A model generated the notes under the pieces. It saw only the letters and a list, made by a program, of their open reading frames with translations. It ran no database searches and was not told the DNA's origin. Of a stretch of DNA of 64,000 nucleotides, positions 9,511-20,297 are shown in pieces. The stretch lies in contig NC_133770.1 in the NCBI RefSeq assembly GCF_003597395.2, positions 28,143,823-28,207,822 of the forward strand, read 5' to 3'. The position numbers and the translations under genes are program-made. Each line of letters starts with the position of its first letter. The stretch's first letter is position 1. Origin of the DNA: Chelonoidis abingdonii. Taxonomy: Eukaryota; Chordata; Testudines; Testudinidae.

Positions 9511-12500
9511 AATAAACATAACTTTTTTCATCTATTTTTCTTTCTCAAAAAATATTCCTCTTGAAACAAGCATTCCTGAATGCAGTGGGTCATTCTACAT
9601 TTTGATGATTTTAATCAAATGCGATCTTGACTTTCAATTATGTACATCCAAAATATAAAACATATATAAAATATAAACCAGGAAAATCCTGATTGAGATT
9701 AAAGCTCATGGTATATGTTTAGAAGGGTGTTTTACCTGCATAATACTCTCTGCAATAAACTCAAATATCACATACATTGCTGTTTAGTTTCATTCCAGAT
9801 CTATTGAATAATTCCATTCTCAGAAGCATTTAGTGTTACTCATCCCATAATTTAGTATCTCTCTCTATTGTACTTTAAGCAGCAGACTTTATATCGTAAT
9901 CTCTCCTATTTACATAAGCTGATAAACTACAACTTCCAGAAGACAAACTTATCTTCATATATATGCATCCCATGACCAAAGCCTCCCCTGCCCTCAGGTA
10001 TTACAAACTCTCTTAGAAGTCAATCAAGGCCTGATCCTACACCCTTAAAATCAGTGAGAGTTTTGCCTTTGACTTCAAATATATGATAGATAGACACCCG
10101 GGAGAACAGGGGACTGCAGGAAGAGGTCCTTCTTGACTACAATAGAAACTGTGTAGAGAAGCTGAGGCATGGATGTGTACTCTATGACGGACTCATTCCC
10201 CTTGTAACTGTTATAACTTAGCTGACATTCTAGCTATTGTGTAACAATGGAACTAAGATTCATCTAATCAAACATGCCAATTCAACTGTTGCTATGTGGG
10301 TAAGCCACTTTCATTTTCCAGAAAGAGAAAATGTTCTTTTTCTTTCAATATAGAACTTTGAATATGCACCATGCTCTTAAGATTCCTTTTTTTTAAATAA
10401 TAAAAGGAAGTGATTAGATAAAAGTTAAAGGTGATTCAATGTCTTATGTAAATTACAGAACTCCATTTAAATTATGGAATTATATAGCGCAAAATATAAT
10501 AATAATATGAATTGATATAGTACAAGCCAATTATCTCTCTGTAAAAATATCTAAAATGATTCCACTTAAGCAATAAGGAAACATTTCTGAGTAATAAATA
10601 GCATGACTTGGATGATTTTATAAGTTATTAGCTCTAAGTCATGATGATGATCAAACAATATGGTAATTATGCTTTGAAATAGGAGCTTTGGGGTGCCTGA
10701 GTGATAGAATGAATTTGAGGTCCATGAGTGAAGACATCAATATGAAGTCAATAGAAGTTTTGGTATTGACTTCAATAGCCAAGATTTCACCCCAGATCTC
10801 CACTGCCCTGTAGACACCAAGCCAAATCACACCAGATGAAGATTTGACCCACTATGTTTTTAAACAACTTCTCAGTGCAAAACCTAGTTCCTTAAATCCA
10901 GTGGGAAAGTGCCATTCATGCTATTCTTCACAAAATTATGAGGAACTTTCTGAGATACAAAAACCCCACACAAAGGCACACAGAAGAAATCCTTCATTAG
11001 ATGCCTGCCACTTGATCATCTTTGGCTGTATTTCATCAACTGTCACCAGTTAAGAAAGGTTGGGCATAATCATTTCTTGGTAGGCCCCCAAGGAAAACAG
11101 GGGTGATGCAGGAAATAGCGTTACCATCTACTAAATTACACTTCTTCCCATAAGCCTGAATTGAACAAATGTTGCTGCATAGCGTTGGGGGGCTCTCTGT
11201 TACAAGAGTTGTTGCTCTTGGACGAGGAATAAAATCAAGGTCCTGGCTAAAGCTGTGTTCATTAAGATTCCCCTGGTTCACGTCACAAAAATATGGATGT
11301 TAACCTGGATGTTTTGGCTGAATTCCAGTGTGAAAAACTATATTCTACCTATATAAAAAATTCTCCTGTGGTTTCAATTTGATAAAGCATCCTTCAGTTC
11401 CTGTCCTAAAATGTCATAGGATGTTGCTGTGCTCTGTTGCATTGTTGTTGATAATGCTTTTGTGCTACTTCTGGATAAAAGGCACTATATCAATGTAAGC
11501 CATTATCACTGAATGCAGAGTAGAGGCTCAGCTCGGCTTTTATTTAACAAATTACCGTGTCTCTAACTTTGCAGCTCTTTTGTGTTCAAGTTTCTCTCTC
11601 CTCACCTCTCCTAGTTTTTAACTCATGGATGAACCCTTTCTGGCAGCCACTTTATCTTCCTTCCAGCTGACAGATCAAATAAACACCTTCTTTGGGAACT
11701 AATGCTAATACACAAGTAGATCAGAAGAAGTGAATGTTATTTAGCAATGCAGCCAGCCTCACTTCCCTTGCTCCCCACCCTCACAGATGCTGATTATAAC
11801 TGCATTCCTAAAGAAGGCTGGACTGGTAACTCAACCTTGAATCTCTTGTATGGCAACAGACTGTAATGTTCCGTGCCAGACAATGTTGTGATGTTTACAA
11901 TGAACACTTAGGTACCCAGGGTGTTGATACCTCTGATCAAACATCTGAGTCTTCCCACCCCAACCTCAAATGACTTTCCCTCCCAGTAGCTGGAAGGTTA
12001 TTTTCAATGATTTTCGTTTTCAGTTTAATTGCAAACTCTACTCTTTTCAATTCAAAGGCTCAGTGATGCCTATGAGACACAGCCCTTCCTTGGGAGGTGG
12101 AGTGAAACTGCATTCTCCCAGGAGGTGCCCCAGGAGGCTATCCTAGAGCTCCTGGGTGTGCAAAGGCAATGGGCCCACTGCTACCCTTTCATGGGGTGCA
12201 CATTACTCTCCTTTTCTTGACTGTCTATCTCTGATGGCATATGTGTAAAGTGGACAGAGCTATGATTTCCCATCAACCCATGTCCCTTTTGGGGCACTAT
12301 GTGCTCCTTTGGGGAGTAGGGAGAGACTACTATCCAGGCTTCCCAGAGCTCAAGGACTACAGTTGTTTTTGCCTTTATGCAGGCTGGGTTAGGGGGAAAG
12401 GAAGGCTCTTAGTACACTCTGCCCTTGCACACCATCATGCTCAGCATTGCAGTTACTAATTTTTGGGCGCAGTGAAAATCACTTGGATTTGCAACACCTG

Positions 12501-12640
12501 CATTAGGCACTTAGTCTCCCTGTACAACAAAAGGGGAGAGATAGGCCTCTGCGAGTGGCCTCCACAGAAGCTAGCACACTAGACAGGAGCCACCTATGCT
12601 AGCCAACAGGATATGTTGATGAGAGGGGTGTCAGGTGGCT
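9511..12640. other. Unique sequence with scattered short ancient repeats, no gene seen
   Basis: Mostly non-repetitive. Weak copies of the 'gtcaatagaagtttt..ttgacttcaatag' palindromic family occur at about 10020-10085 and 10736-10800. An AAAGGCACTATATCAATGTAAG-like tail occurs at about 11475-11500. Short open frames at 10844-11281 and 12029-12459 lack any recognised domain. Confidence 0.45.
10736..10800. repeat. Dispersed palindromic element (GAAGTCAATAG / CTTCAATAG arms)
   Basis: 'gaagtcaatagaagttttggtattgacttcaatag' folds on itself, with TGAAGTCAATA opposite TATTGACTTCA. The same core occurs at 50680-50747 and elsewhere in this window. Confidence 0.5.
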
Positions 12641-12752
12641 TAGGAGCCTAATCCATTTCTTGTGAGAATAACTTGGGCAGAGCCTAACTCCACTTGAAAT
12701 GGTTGGTGAGGTAGAAGAGGAGGAAGGAGGATTCTTATAAACTTTAAGCCAA

Positions 12753-12871
12753 GGGCTAGGGTACTCACCTAGGATGTGGGAGACCCTGCTTCAATTTCCC
12801 TTTCTGCCTGACAAGGAAAAATAATTCTAATAGAGGTCTTCCACCTTTCAGGTGAGTGCCGTAACCACTGG
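12753..12871. repeat. Inverted dimer of tRNA-like sequences
   Basis: The left arm 'ggctagggtactcacctaggatgtgg' has tRNA-like A-box spacing and is followed by a B-box-like GCTTCAATTTCCC. The right arm, read on the minus strand, is 'agtggttacggcactcacctgaaaggtgg', a second copy of the same tRNA-like head pointing back. The two heads share CACTCACCT/TACTCACCT. Such head-to-head tRNA-like dimers are common in turtle and CORE-SINE-type repeats, to my knowledge. Confidence 0.55.
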
Positions 12872-13303
12872 ACTATAGAGTGATTCTTGCTCTGGCCCAA
12901 TTAATATTTAATTAAAGTGGAATGGCTGTCAGGGAGGTCCCTGACACCTCCTCCCACTGGCCAGCTATTTGGTGTGGAGTTAGGCATGCTCATAATGTGT
13001 CTACTGTGTCAGGCCCTGCAGGTGATATGGGTGGAGGAAAGCCTGTTTTCCCCTGGTTTGAAGAGTGCACTGGGCTTAGGTGGGAGATAGGCATCCGGAC
13101 ACCTGGAGTGAAGCAGTAGCATACATGCCCAGAAGCAGAAACATAGGACATTTACAGTGGAAATCTAGTCACTAAGTGAATTTAGGTGCTTACAAGGTTA
13201 AGCAGCAGCCAAGCAGTGATTTTGTGTATCAAAACTGTCCCTAAAACTGGGATTTTAGGCACCTAAATCTGAGCTTTATATACCTAAATCTGTTTGTGGA
13301 TGT
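12872..13303. other. Unique sequence with a short 'acctaaatct' reiteration
   Basis: 'aggcacctaaatctgagctttatatacctaaatctg' at 13257-13292 repeats the word cctaaatctg. No gene seen. A 65-codon open frame at 12922-13119 has no recognisable features. Confidence 0.4.
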
Positions 13304-13308
13304 GGCCC
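13304..13308. repeat. Left target-site duplication of the solo LTR (GGCCC)
   Basis: GGCCC directly before TGTAGCG; the matching GGCCC follows TTTACA at 14764-14768. Five bases fits integrase-made duplications. Confidence 0.75.
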
Positions 13309-13490
13309 TGTAGCGAGGGGGCTCCCCTCCCCCACGCTCCTGAGACAGGGAATAGGTCAGGAACCCTGTGGTCCCGGGCAGAGGCCCGACCGCCTATCCC
13401 CGCCCCCAGGAAGCCCAGGGGCGGGACCGGAAGTTCAAGGCCCCCTCTGCCTGTTCCCACCCCCAGGAAGTCAGGGGGCGGGACAGGAAG

Positions 13491-13498
13491 TATAAAAG
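13491..13498 (+). promoter_or_regulatory. TATA box of the solo LTR
   Basis: TATAAAAG lies 15 bp after a GGGGCGGG GC box. The block is identical in the minus-strand copy (836-843). Transcription would start at about 13520, ahead of the repeat-coding frame. Confidence 0.7.
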
Positions 13499-13554
13499 CC
13501 CGGTCCCAGCCCTCAGTTAGGAGGAGGCCGCTGGAGAAGGCGGACGTGAGTGCC

Positions 13555-13971
13555 CGAGCTCCCGCTGGGCCTGGCTTACCCCAGGTCCAGTATCCAGAGG
13601 GGTCCTGGCCTGACCTCCCCTGGGGCCAGTACCCAGAGCAGCGGGCGGAGCCTTCGGACGTTCGCCCTGTGGAGGACTGGGCCAGACCGCCCGAATCCCG
13701 GGACACTGAGGACTGGACCAGACCGCCTGGACCCCGGTACCCCGAGGACTGGACCGGACCGCCCAAATCCCGATACGCTGAGGACTGGACTGGGCCCCCC
13801 GCTGCCGAGCCGGCTGAGGAACCTATGATCTGGGAACCCCTGGACGACGCCGGCGAAGGGCAGGTACTCAGGGATGGGGAGGTTGGAAGCAGCCCAGGGG
13901 CGGCTGACTACAGTCAGGCCGCAGAAGGCCCTGAGCCGATGGCCGTGTGCATCAGCCAGGATCCCCACTGA
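13555..13971 (+). other. Open frame of P/W-rich 12-residue repeats within the LTR
   Basis: Downstream of the TATA box, the frame reads 'ARAPAGPGLPQVQYPEG', then 'SWPDLPWGQYPEQ', then four 36-bp units of the type EDWTRPPGPRYP / EDWTGPPKSRYA, and a tail 'MIWEPLDDAGEGQVLRDGEV'. It stops at 13971. The frame stays open upstream to 13294, but that part lies before the TATA box. The tail aligns in the same frame with the tail in the other copy ('MVWDPPDGTGGWQVPSEGEI'). No ATG precedes the repeats; a CAG|GTACTC site at 13863/13864 could be a splice donor, also conserved in position. No signal peptide, membrane segment or known domain is seen. It may be a leader exon, a small LTR-encoded protein, or non-coding. 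Confidence 0.4.
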
Positions 13972-14120
13972 CCATCCGGTCAATGTGTTTCGGTGGGAAC
14001 CCTGCTGCTCACCCGGTCTGTGTGTTTCGGGCCGGATCCCCACTGACCGCCTTAGCGGCGACAGACGCTACTAGGGCCCCGGGCTGGAACGCAGTGGAGT
14101 GGGAGGGCCTGCGTTCCCCC

Positions 14121-14141
14121 TGCCACCCCTTAAGGGTGGCA
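14121..14141. other. Hairpin in the conserved LTR block
   Basis: TGCCACCC and GGGTGGCA pair perfectly around a 5-base loop. The other LTR copy keeps a related hairpin (about 269-290, TGCCATCC...GGGTGGCA). It could be an RNA processing structure or a remnant of the GC-rich composition. Confidence 0.5.
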
Positions 14142-14180
14142 GACTCCCCCCTTCCTTTACTTAACCTGATCGCCTCCAGT

Positions 14181-14659
14181 TGTCCCCTGCTCTGCCCTGC
14201 ACCAAAGGGCCAGAGCCCCTAAACTGCTTGTCGCTCTGCCCTGCACCAAAGGGCCAGAGCCCCTAAACTGCTTGTCGCTCTGCCCTGCACCAAAGGGCCA
14301 GAGCCCCTAAACTGCTTGTCGCTCTGCCCTGCACCAAAGGGCCAGAGCCCCTAAACTGCTTGTCGCTCTGCCCTGCACCAAAGGGCCAGAGCCCCTAAAC
14401 TGCTTGTCGCTCTGCCCTGCACCAAAGGGCCAGAGCCCCTAAACTGCTTGTCGCTCTGCCCTGCACCAAAGGGCCAGAGCCCCTAAACTGCTTGTCGCTC
14501 TGCCCTGCACCAAAGGGCCAGAGCCCCTAAACTGCTTGTTGCTCTGCCCTGCACCAAAGGGCCAGAGCCCCTAAACTGTTTGTTGCTCTGCCCTGCACCA
14601 AGGGTCAGAGCCCCTAAACTGCTTGTTGCTCTGCCCTGCACCAAAGGGCCAGAGACCCT
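14181..14659 (+). repeat. 44-bp tandem array, about 11 units
   Basis: The unit reads aaactgcttgtcgctctgcc-ctgcaccaaagggccagagcccct. Units between 14221 and 14528 are identical in the printed sequence; units after 14529 carry single changes (gtcgc to gttgc, one lost base, ccc to acc), and the first is partial. The related array in the copy at 1-230 is strongly diverged, so this one was homogenised or expanded recently. Confidence 0.9.
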
Positions 14660-14763
14660 AAAACTGTTTGTTCGCCGTCCGTCCCTACCCAAGGGCTCGG
14701 ACTACAGACTTTATTCGCTCAGCCCCTGCGACCAGGAGCTGAGCCCCGGCCAAGCCCTTTACA

Positions 14764-14768
14764 GGCCC
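14764..14768. repeat. Right target-site duplication of the solo LTR (GGCCC)
   Basis: Exact match to 13304-13308, directly after the CA terminus. Confidence 0.75.
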
Positions 14769-14778
14769 TTAAATCTGT

Positions 14779-15252
14779 GTCTTAGCAAGATTATCATTTT
14801 TGGTACGTTTGATAAACAGTGGCTTATGCCAATAAAATGCAGGTATTTTCAGCACTACCAGGAAGGTGGGAAATTGTTTTTACTAGAAGCAACACAGAAA
14901 AATTGTAGCAAGGCCTACATAAATCATATGTAATGATTCTTAACATTCTGATGGTAATACTGTATTATTGTAGTATATTGAATCCAAAGTGCAGAACTGC
15001 AGTGTGCTTTGCTTTAGAATCTCATCTACTCAAAATATAGTACAAAATATATTATTTTTAAAAAAACATGAGGAGTAGGTGGTAAATATGCCAGCACAGA
15101 AATTTCCTTAGCTAAATTGTAATTGTAGGGGAACGGTAGCAACCCTATATTTAGATTGCCTAACACTTTTTGACTAGAAAAGATTCTCCTCTTGTAACTT
15201 CTTTTTAAGAAGCTCTAGTTAGCATATCCATTGTTTGTAAGCCTTTGAAATG
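14779..15252. other. Unique AT-rich sequence, no gene seen
   Basis: No repeat family or open frame of note. Confidence 0.5.
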
Positions 15253-15260
15253 CCTTAGGA

Positions 15261-16078
15261 CTGGGGTGGGCAAACTATGGCCTGTGGGTTACTTCCGGCC
15301 CCTCAGGGCTTTGGATCCAGCCCGTGGGATTGCCCCCCGTAGTGCCGTGGGTCCCGTGCTGCTCTCAGAAGCGGCCGGCACCAGGTCCCTGCAGTCCCCG
15401 GGCAGGGAGGCAGAGGGCTCCGTGTGTTGCCCTGGCCTCCAGGCCCTGCCCCCCCAACAGCTCCCATTGGCTGGGAACTGCGGCCAATGCGACCTTTGGG
15501 GGAGGTACCTGGAGGCACGGCAAGGGCAGCACACGCGGAGCCTCTGCCTCCCTGGAGCGGCTCAGGGCTGGGTTCAGAGCAGGCATGCAGGAAGCCTACC
15601 CTGGCCCAGATGCATGCCACTGCCATCCTGGAACTGCATTAGACAAGCTGGAGCCCGAACCCCTCCTGCACCCTGCCCCTCAACTCCCTGTCCTAAGCTC
15701 CCTGCCTGCATCCCACACCCCTCCTGCACCGCAGCTGCCTGCCCTGAGACCCCTGTCACACCCTGCACCCCTCCTGCACCCCAACCCTCTGCTCTGAGCC
15801 CCCTGCCACACCTCGCACCCCTCCTGCACCCCAACCCCCTGCCCTGAGACCCCTGCCACACCCTGTTCCTCTCCTGCACCCCAATCTCCTTCCCTGAGCC
15901 CCCTCATACACCCTGCATTCCTCCTCTGCCCCAAACCCTTGCCTTGAGACTCTTCCTGCACACCATACCCCCTCCCACACTCCGCACTCCCTCTCGCACC
16001 CCAACCCCCTGCCTCAGCCCTGCATACAATTTCCCTATCCAGATGTGGCCTTTGGCCCCAAAAGTTTGCCCACCTCTA
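15261..16078. mobile_element. hAT-type DNA transposon (non-autonomous) with internal 50-bp minisatellite
   Basis: The ends are CTGGGGTGGGCAAACT and, on the other strand, TAGAGGTGGGCAAACT, matching the CAGGGGTGGGCAAACT termini typical of hAT (Charlie-like) elements. It is flanked by CCTTAGGA (15253-15260) and CATTAGGA (16079-16086), an 8-bp target duplication with one change. No transposase is encoded; the open frames inside are products of GC-rich repeats. It contains the CAGCTCCCATTGGCTGGGAA module (15458-15477) shared with elements at 20298, 28148 and 37035. Confidence 0.85.
15655..16018 (+). repeat. 50-bp minisatellite inside the hAT element
   Basis: About seven degenerate units of the form 'cctgagacccctgccacacc..gcacccctcctgcaccccaa'. 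Spacing between successive CCTGAG words is 50 bases. All stop codons are avoided in some frames, which explains the long open frames on both strands. Confidence 0.8.
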
Positions 16079-16086
16079 CATTAGGA

Positions 16087-18660
16087 GGAAATCCACTGGC
16101 CTAGCAAGGTGCCTTTTCTTTATCCCATGAACTTCTGTTCAGATTTTATTCAGGTTTACTTGTATTTGCTAGCAAAATGTTGGCAACGTGACAAAATAAT
16201 AACTAAACATGAATATGCTTAAGTGCTGGGCTCATGTCTCTGCCAAAGTAGCTGCAGCAGTAGCAACAGTGCACACTGTCCTGGGAAGCCTGAGAGCTGC
16301 TGTAGGGTGGGGGTTGGAACAGATTGCTGGACCAGGTTCTTTGCAGCCCAAGCACTTCCAGACTGGTGAGTCCCCTTCTGGGCTAACAGCCTGTTGCCAA
16401 CTAATGTAGCTAGTCCTGCAGCTCAAATGATAGCAGTCTATGCTGACATTTCTGTAAGCAAACCCTGATGCTGCATGAGGGGGACGTAGAATTTGATTTT
16501 ACCTCTTTTTCCTTTAAAAAAAATCATAGGATACTACATAAGAAGGGAGAAAAAGCACCCTAAATTAAAAGAACATTCAGGTTTGTCAAAAACTCAAAAG
16601 TTAGAAAATATCATATTTATAGTTGCCTCTGCAACCTTAACTCAATTCACATGTGTATCTGACGTATGGTACCATTTTTAATGACATGATCACATGGTAT
16701 TCTTTCAACAGGACCCCTGACTCATTCTGTGAATGGGATGGGTACACAGAGGGGCAGAATAAAGCTTACACATGTAACTGGAAATGTCATATTTACAATC
16801 TTTCAGGAGCTTGACTTTATAGCATAAATAACATTATTTTAATGTGGCTTTTCATGTAACCCTATTAACACCCATTTTGCTGAGTGAGTGTGCTAAAGAA
16901 AAATAAGTTTGGGAAAACATCCAATAATGTTTACAAATGCAACAATGCACATTGTTTTAATTTAAGTTTAAATACTAATGATTTAAACAGCTGACTACAA
17001 GGGCACCAAACAAAAGCGATAGGGCTCTTATTTCTTACAAGCAAGAAAAGGTCCTCCTGGCCACTGAAGGTAAATGCACATCTTTCAGAGAGGGCTGATT
17101 ATTTTTTTTAATCTGTCTTCTGAGGAATACCCTTAGGCCAACAATTTGACCTACTGTACGTTGTTTCTTCTAAAGCACTTTGCCAATTTCTTGCATTTTA
17201 ATTTGGAAGCTAATGTCTGTCAATGCTCTTTATAATGGAAGTAGCTCAGCACTAATGAACCAACATTCAGGCCAAAAGACAACTAAAGAGTTCTGTTTAA
17301 TCTTTTCAAAGGTTCTATTACAGGCCAAACAAATGATTTACTAGTGCCTTGAAAGAATCCGGGTAATGGGAAAGGTTATTTTTTAAAATATTGGCCACTG
17401 TTCAATGAGAGACATGCCTTTAAAGGGCTGTTTTCAGACTTGATTGACAATACACATTTTAAAAGATATCTTTAATATTTACATTTTAGAAGAAAAAACT
17501 GATTTAGCCTAATTCCCTGTGAGCCCTGAAGGGTTAACTCACCTGTTCCTTTCAGACATAAGGAAACAATGGCACAGTCTATCCATTTAGATATGATTTG
17601 TTTGACCACAGCTGATTGGCTAGGTGTGCCCTTGGCCTTTCCTGTTCCTTTGTTTATTGAGGGCCTGGTTCAGCCACCTGTCTCGTGTTGTATGTTACTC
17701 ACAAGTAGCCCCGTTTCATTTCATTGTGCTGTCTAGTTTAGGCATCACCCAGCATTGCTTTCTGTGCGGTCTTGAGCAGCCCTAGAGAAGCACTCAGACC
17801 TATTCTCTTAGAATTCTGGGGTCTGACGGGCATAATCCACCAGAACAAAAGATGAGGGAGGGGTCACAAATTGTATAGTTATTTGGGACAGCAAGTGGAA
17901 AAAACAGGAAGGGGGGTGAAAGTTAGACATACAGTAGAGGGGAACTGGAAAGGGATACTGAGCAGAGAAACCCGGCCAATGCCTACTGCTGCATGATGGA
18001 GTCTCAGTCAACTGTCCCAGAGAAAGAGAGAAAACCCATATTCTTCCAGAAGGTGGCTGATAGAGTGAAGGAGGGGAAGGCCAAGCTATTAGTATCCTTT
18101 AGCAAAGCATTCTGAAAAGGGAGCAGCCAGATGAAACGCAGATTCTTCTAACTCGGGCAGGTGCAGGGAAAATGGTGCTGCTAATGGAGTGCTATGGGAA
18201 ACAGCAATGGAGAGGGACTTGCATAAAGCCTGTGCAGGTCAAAATGTGTTGGCAGAGTGAAGAGAGGCAGCACCTTGGAAGAAGATACTGGGTTGGGGAC
18301 TACAGGCACAGAGACTGTGGCTGGCTGCCTTTAAAAAACTGTGGACTCCTCAGAAGGGAAAAGTCTTTGGGTACCTTGAGTTCTGAAAATTTATGGGAAA
18401 ATGAGAATGAATGCAACTGCTGTTGAAATAAATATTCGTCGGAGAACTGTTCCAGTCTCTGTCTTCCTTTTTCCTACCATGTCTGTGATGAACGCACCAG
18501 GAAGTACCTGCTGACAGCCTCCCACAGTTCTTGTATAGCCAGATGCTGTATGCCTGCTGCTATACTTTTTTATTAATATAGACAGCTCCATTAGCCAGTG
18601 CAGATGGTGATATAGAGACTTCTCCTCCCTGCTCATCCTCACCCCAACTCAAGTGTAGAG
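16087..18660. other. Unique sequence, no gene seen; possible conserved non-coding stretch
   Basis: 16900-17480 is non-repetitive, moderately AT-rich and dense in TAAT- and TGTTTA-type words. It reads like a candidate conserved non-coding element, but this needs alignment. 17519-18640 has retroelement-like composition (GATTGGCT, later AATAAA at 18427), but no LTR ends were found. No exon is supported. Confidence 0.35.
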
Positions 18661-18700
18661 CTATGATAGGGTGGGGAAACCTTCTCTGATTGCAGATACT

Positions 18701-19094
18701 AGAGCTGGGTGACCTTTTTCACCCAAATGCAGATTCAGGTTGACTGAAAGATTTTGTGATTTCAGGTTGAAATTGCCTAATTAGGGGATTCCTTAAATAA
18801 AAAAAAAAGTATAAAAATGTTTAGTTTTGCCATTTCAGAAACAATGTTGAAAATGTTTCACTTTTTTATTTGAAATGCCTTTTTGTTCTGAATTTTATTG
18901 CAATTTTATTTTAAAAAAGGTTTAAAAACTTGAACATGAAACATAATGTTTTGTTTGACCCAAATGAAATGAAATCTCTTTGATTCTTTTGGTTTGCTTA
19001 AAATGTGAACAAATTTAATTTTGGGTTGTCTCATAATGAAGTTATATTTTGGGTTAGGCCAACGGACAAAAAAAATCAGTTATTTGCATAGCTG
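18701..19094 (+). mobile_element. AT-rich inverted-repeat element (MITE-like), copy A
   Basis: It starts AGAGCTGGGTGACC and ends ...CAGTTATTTGCATAGCTG, and is filled with 'tttcatttgaaatg' type words. The end is the reverse complement of the start of copy B at 25663 (AGCTGTGCAAATAACTG), and its start matches copy B's end, so the two are the same element in opposite orientations. Both termini begin with AGCTG. Probably a non-autonomous DNA transposon. Confidence 0.6.
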
Positions 19095-20297
19095 CACCCT
19101 CTCCCTTCACCTCAGCAACTAGGATAAGGACCAGGAAGAGTTTGGTCAACTGATTTCAATAGGACTATTTTCAGATTTACTCAACATATAGACAGAGGGA
19201 AATGGAAGAAACTGGAGATGAGCCCTCAGTTCTTTTCACTTGCATTTGAAAATATTGCTAGTAGCCTAACACACACAGAGGTAACATCAAGTTCTTTTAT
19301 TAAACCTCACTATAACTTTATTCTTTTTATGGAATAATGGAGTGGTGCATTGCCATAGTGGGTGTGTGTGTGTGGGGGTGGGGATGGGGGACGAGGAGGT
19401 ACTGCTGTCATTTCTTTTGATACTTCATTATCTGTTTGATTAATCTGACTTTCATTCCACCATAGTTTAACAGCTCATTTGTCTGGTGTGTTATTAGTAA
19501 GTACATTTTATTATCTGGCATATTAACTGCCAAAGCTCCAGAGACCATGACACAAACCTATGAACTGAAACATGATGTCTCCCCGGACCATTGCTAAGCA
19601 GCTCCATAAGAGAAAGACATAATGGATAGACTGAATATACTCTCTTCTTTTCCAATCAAAGTCAAAGCATGTGTTATTTAGAAGTGGATAGATTTAAATC
19701 ATTTACAAGACACTGTAGTCTTCAGATTCCCTGTGTGCTCATATTACCGTCTATGTTCACCCTGAGAGCTCACACTATCTGAGTTATAAAAACTGATCTC
19801 CTTCTGATTAACACCTGTTTATTCTCTTATTTATGTCTAACCATAACATTGTTATGTTTTATAACAATGAGATTTATCAATATAGTCTAGGTGGCTCAGA
19901 TAATAAGACAGAAGATTGTATTTTCTCATAGGAAGTGAGCATAGATTTCATTTAGCCCTTCTAGGCTTGCTCTTGCGCCCTCTGGGAGTCTAGCAAACCA
20001 CCCATTGGCGCCAGTGATGCAGAAGCAAGACTCTTGTGGTTAAAAGCCTGTTCTTGCACTGCTGAACTCAATGGACATTTTACCATTGTTTTTAGTAAGA
20101 CCAGGATTGGGCTTTTAGTAGGCAGAGAGGAAGTATGGTGCCATGGGCAGAGCTTGGGAGAGAAAGCAATGAGCCAACTAATTAGCTAGTGTTTGTATAA
20201 CATTTTGATTAAGAAGCAATGAGCAATAAGAAAATATTATACTAAGTAGTATTTAAACTGTGAAACGATGCATTTTCCAACTCTCATTCATCTGGAT
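19095..20297. other. Unique sequence, no gene seen
   Basis: There is a short GT-rich tract at 19361-19390. 19430-19560 is non-repetitive and could be conserved, but nothing proves it. Confidence 0.4.

Larger units (their letters stand above)
13309..14763 (+). mobile_element. Solo LTR with TATA promoter, coding-like repeats and a 44-bp array
   Basis: The element starts TGTAGCGAGG and ends TTTACA (canonical TG...CA), flanked on both sides by GGCCC (13304-13308 and 14764-14768), a 5-bp target duplication as made by retroviral or Gypsy-type integrases. Inside, in order, are: a GC box plus TATA box (13476-13498), 36-bp repeats in an open frame (13560-13830), a GC-rich block conserved with the copy at 1-965 (13950-14150) containing a short hairpin, a homogeneous 44-bp tandem array (14181-14659), and the 3' end. 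No gag-pol or second LTR adjoins it, so it is a solo LTR left by recombination. No AATAAA signal was found. At 1455 bp it is long for an LTR. Confidence 0.85.

Noticed and set aside
14181..14659. CRISPR-like array
   Set aside because: The 44-bp units are contiguous, without unique spacers, and the genome is vertebrate; it is a tandem repeat within an LTR.
1..14763. The two LTR copies as the 5' and 3' LTRs of one provirus
   Set aside because: They are in opposite orientations, strongly diverged, and no gag-pol-like frames lie between them.
13285..14778. TAAATCTGT repeated on both sides of the LTR (13285-13293 and 14770-14778) as a 9-bp target duplication
   Set aside because: It does not sit against the element ends. 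GGCCC adjoins TGTAGCG and TTTACA exactly and gives canonical TG...CA termini. The TAAATCTG word also recurs nearby (13264-13271), so the match may be chance or pre-existing.
15245..16004. Several open frames of 100-200 codons on both strands
   Set aside because: Explained by the 50-bp minisatellite within a hAT element.
17519..18640. Possible LTR or ERV piece (TGTGAGCCCTGAAGG start, AATAAA at 18427)
   Set aside because: No matching CA end or target duplication was found; left as unassigned.
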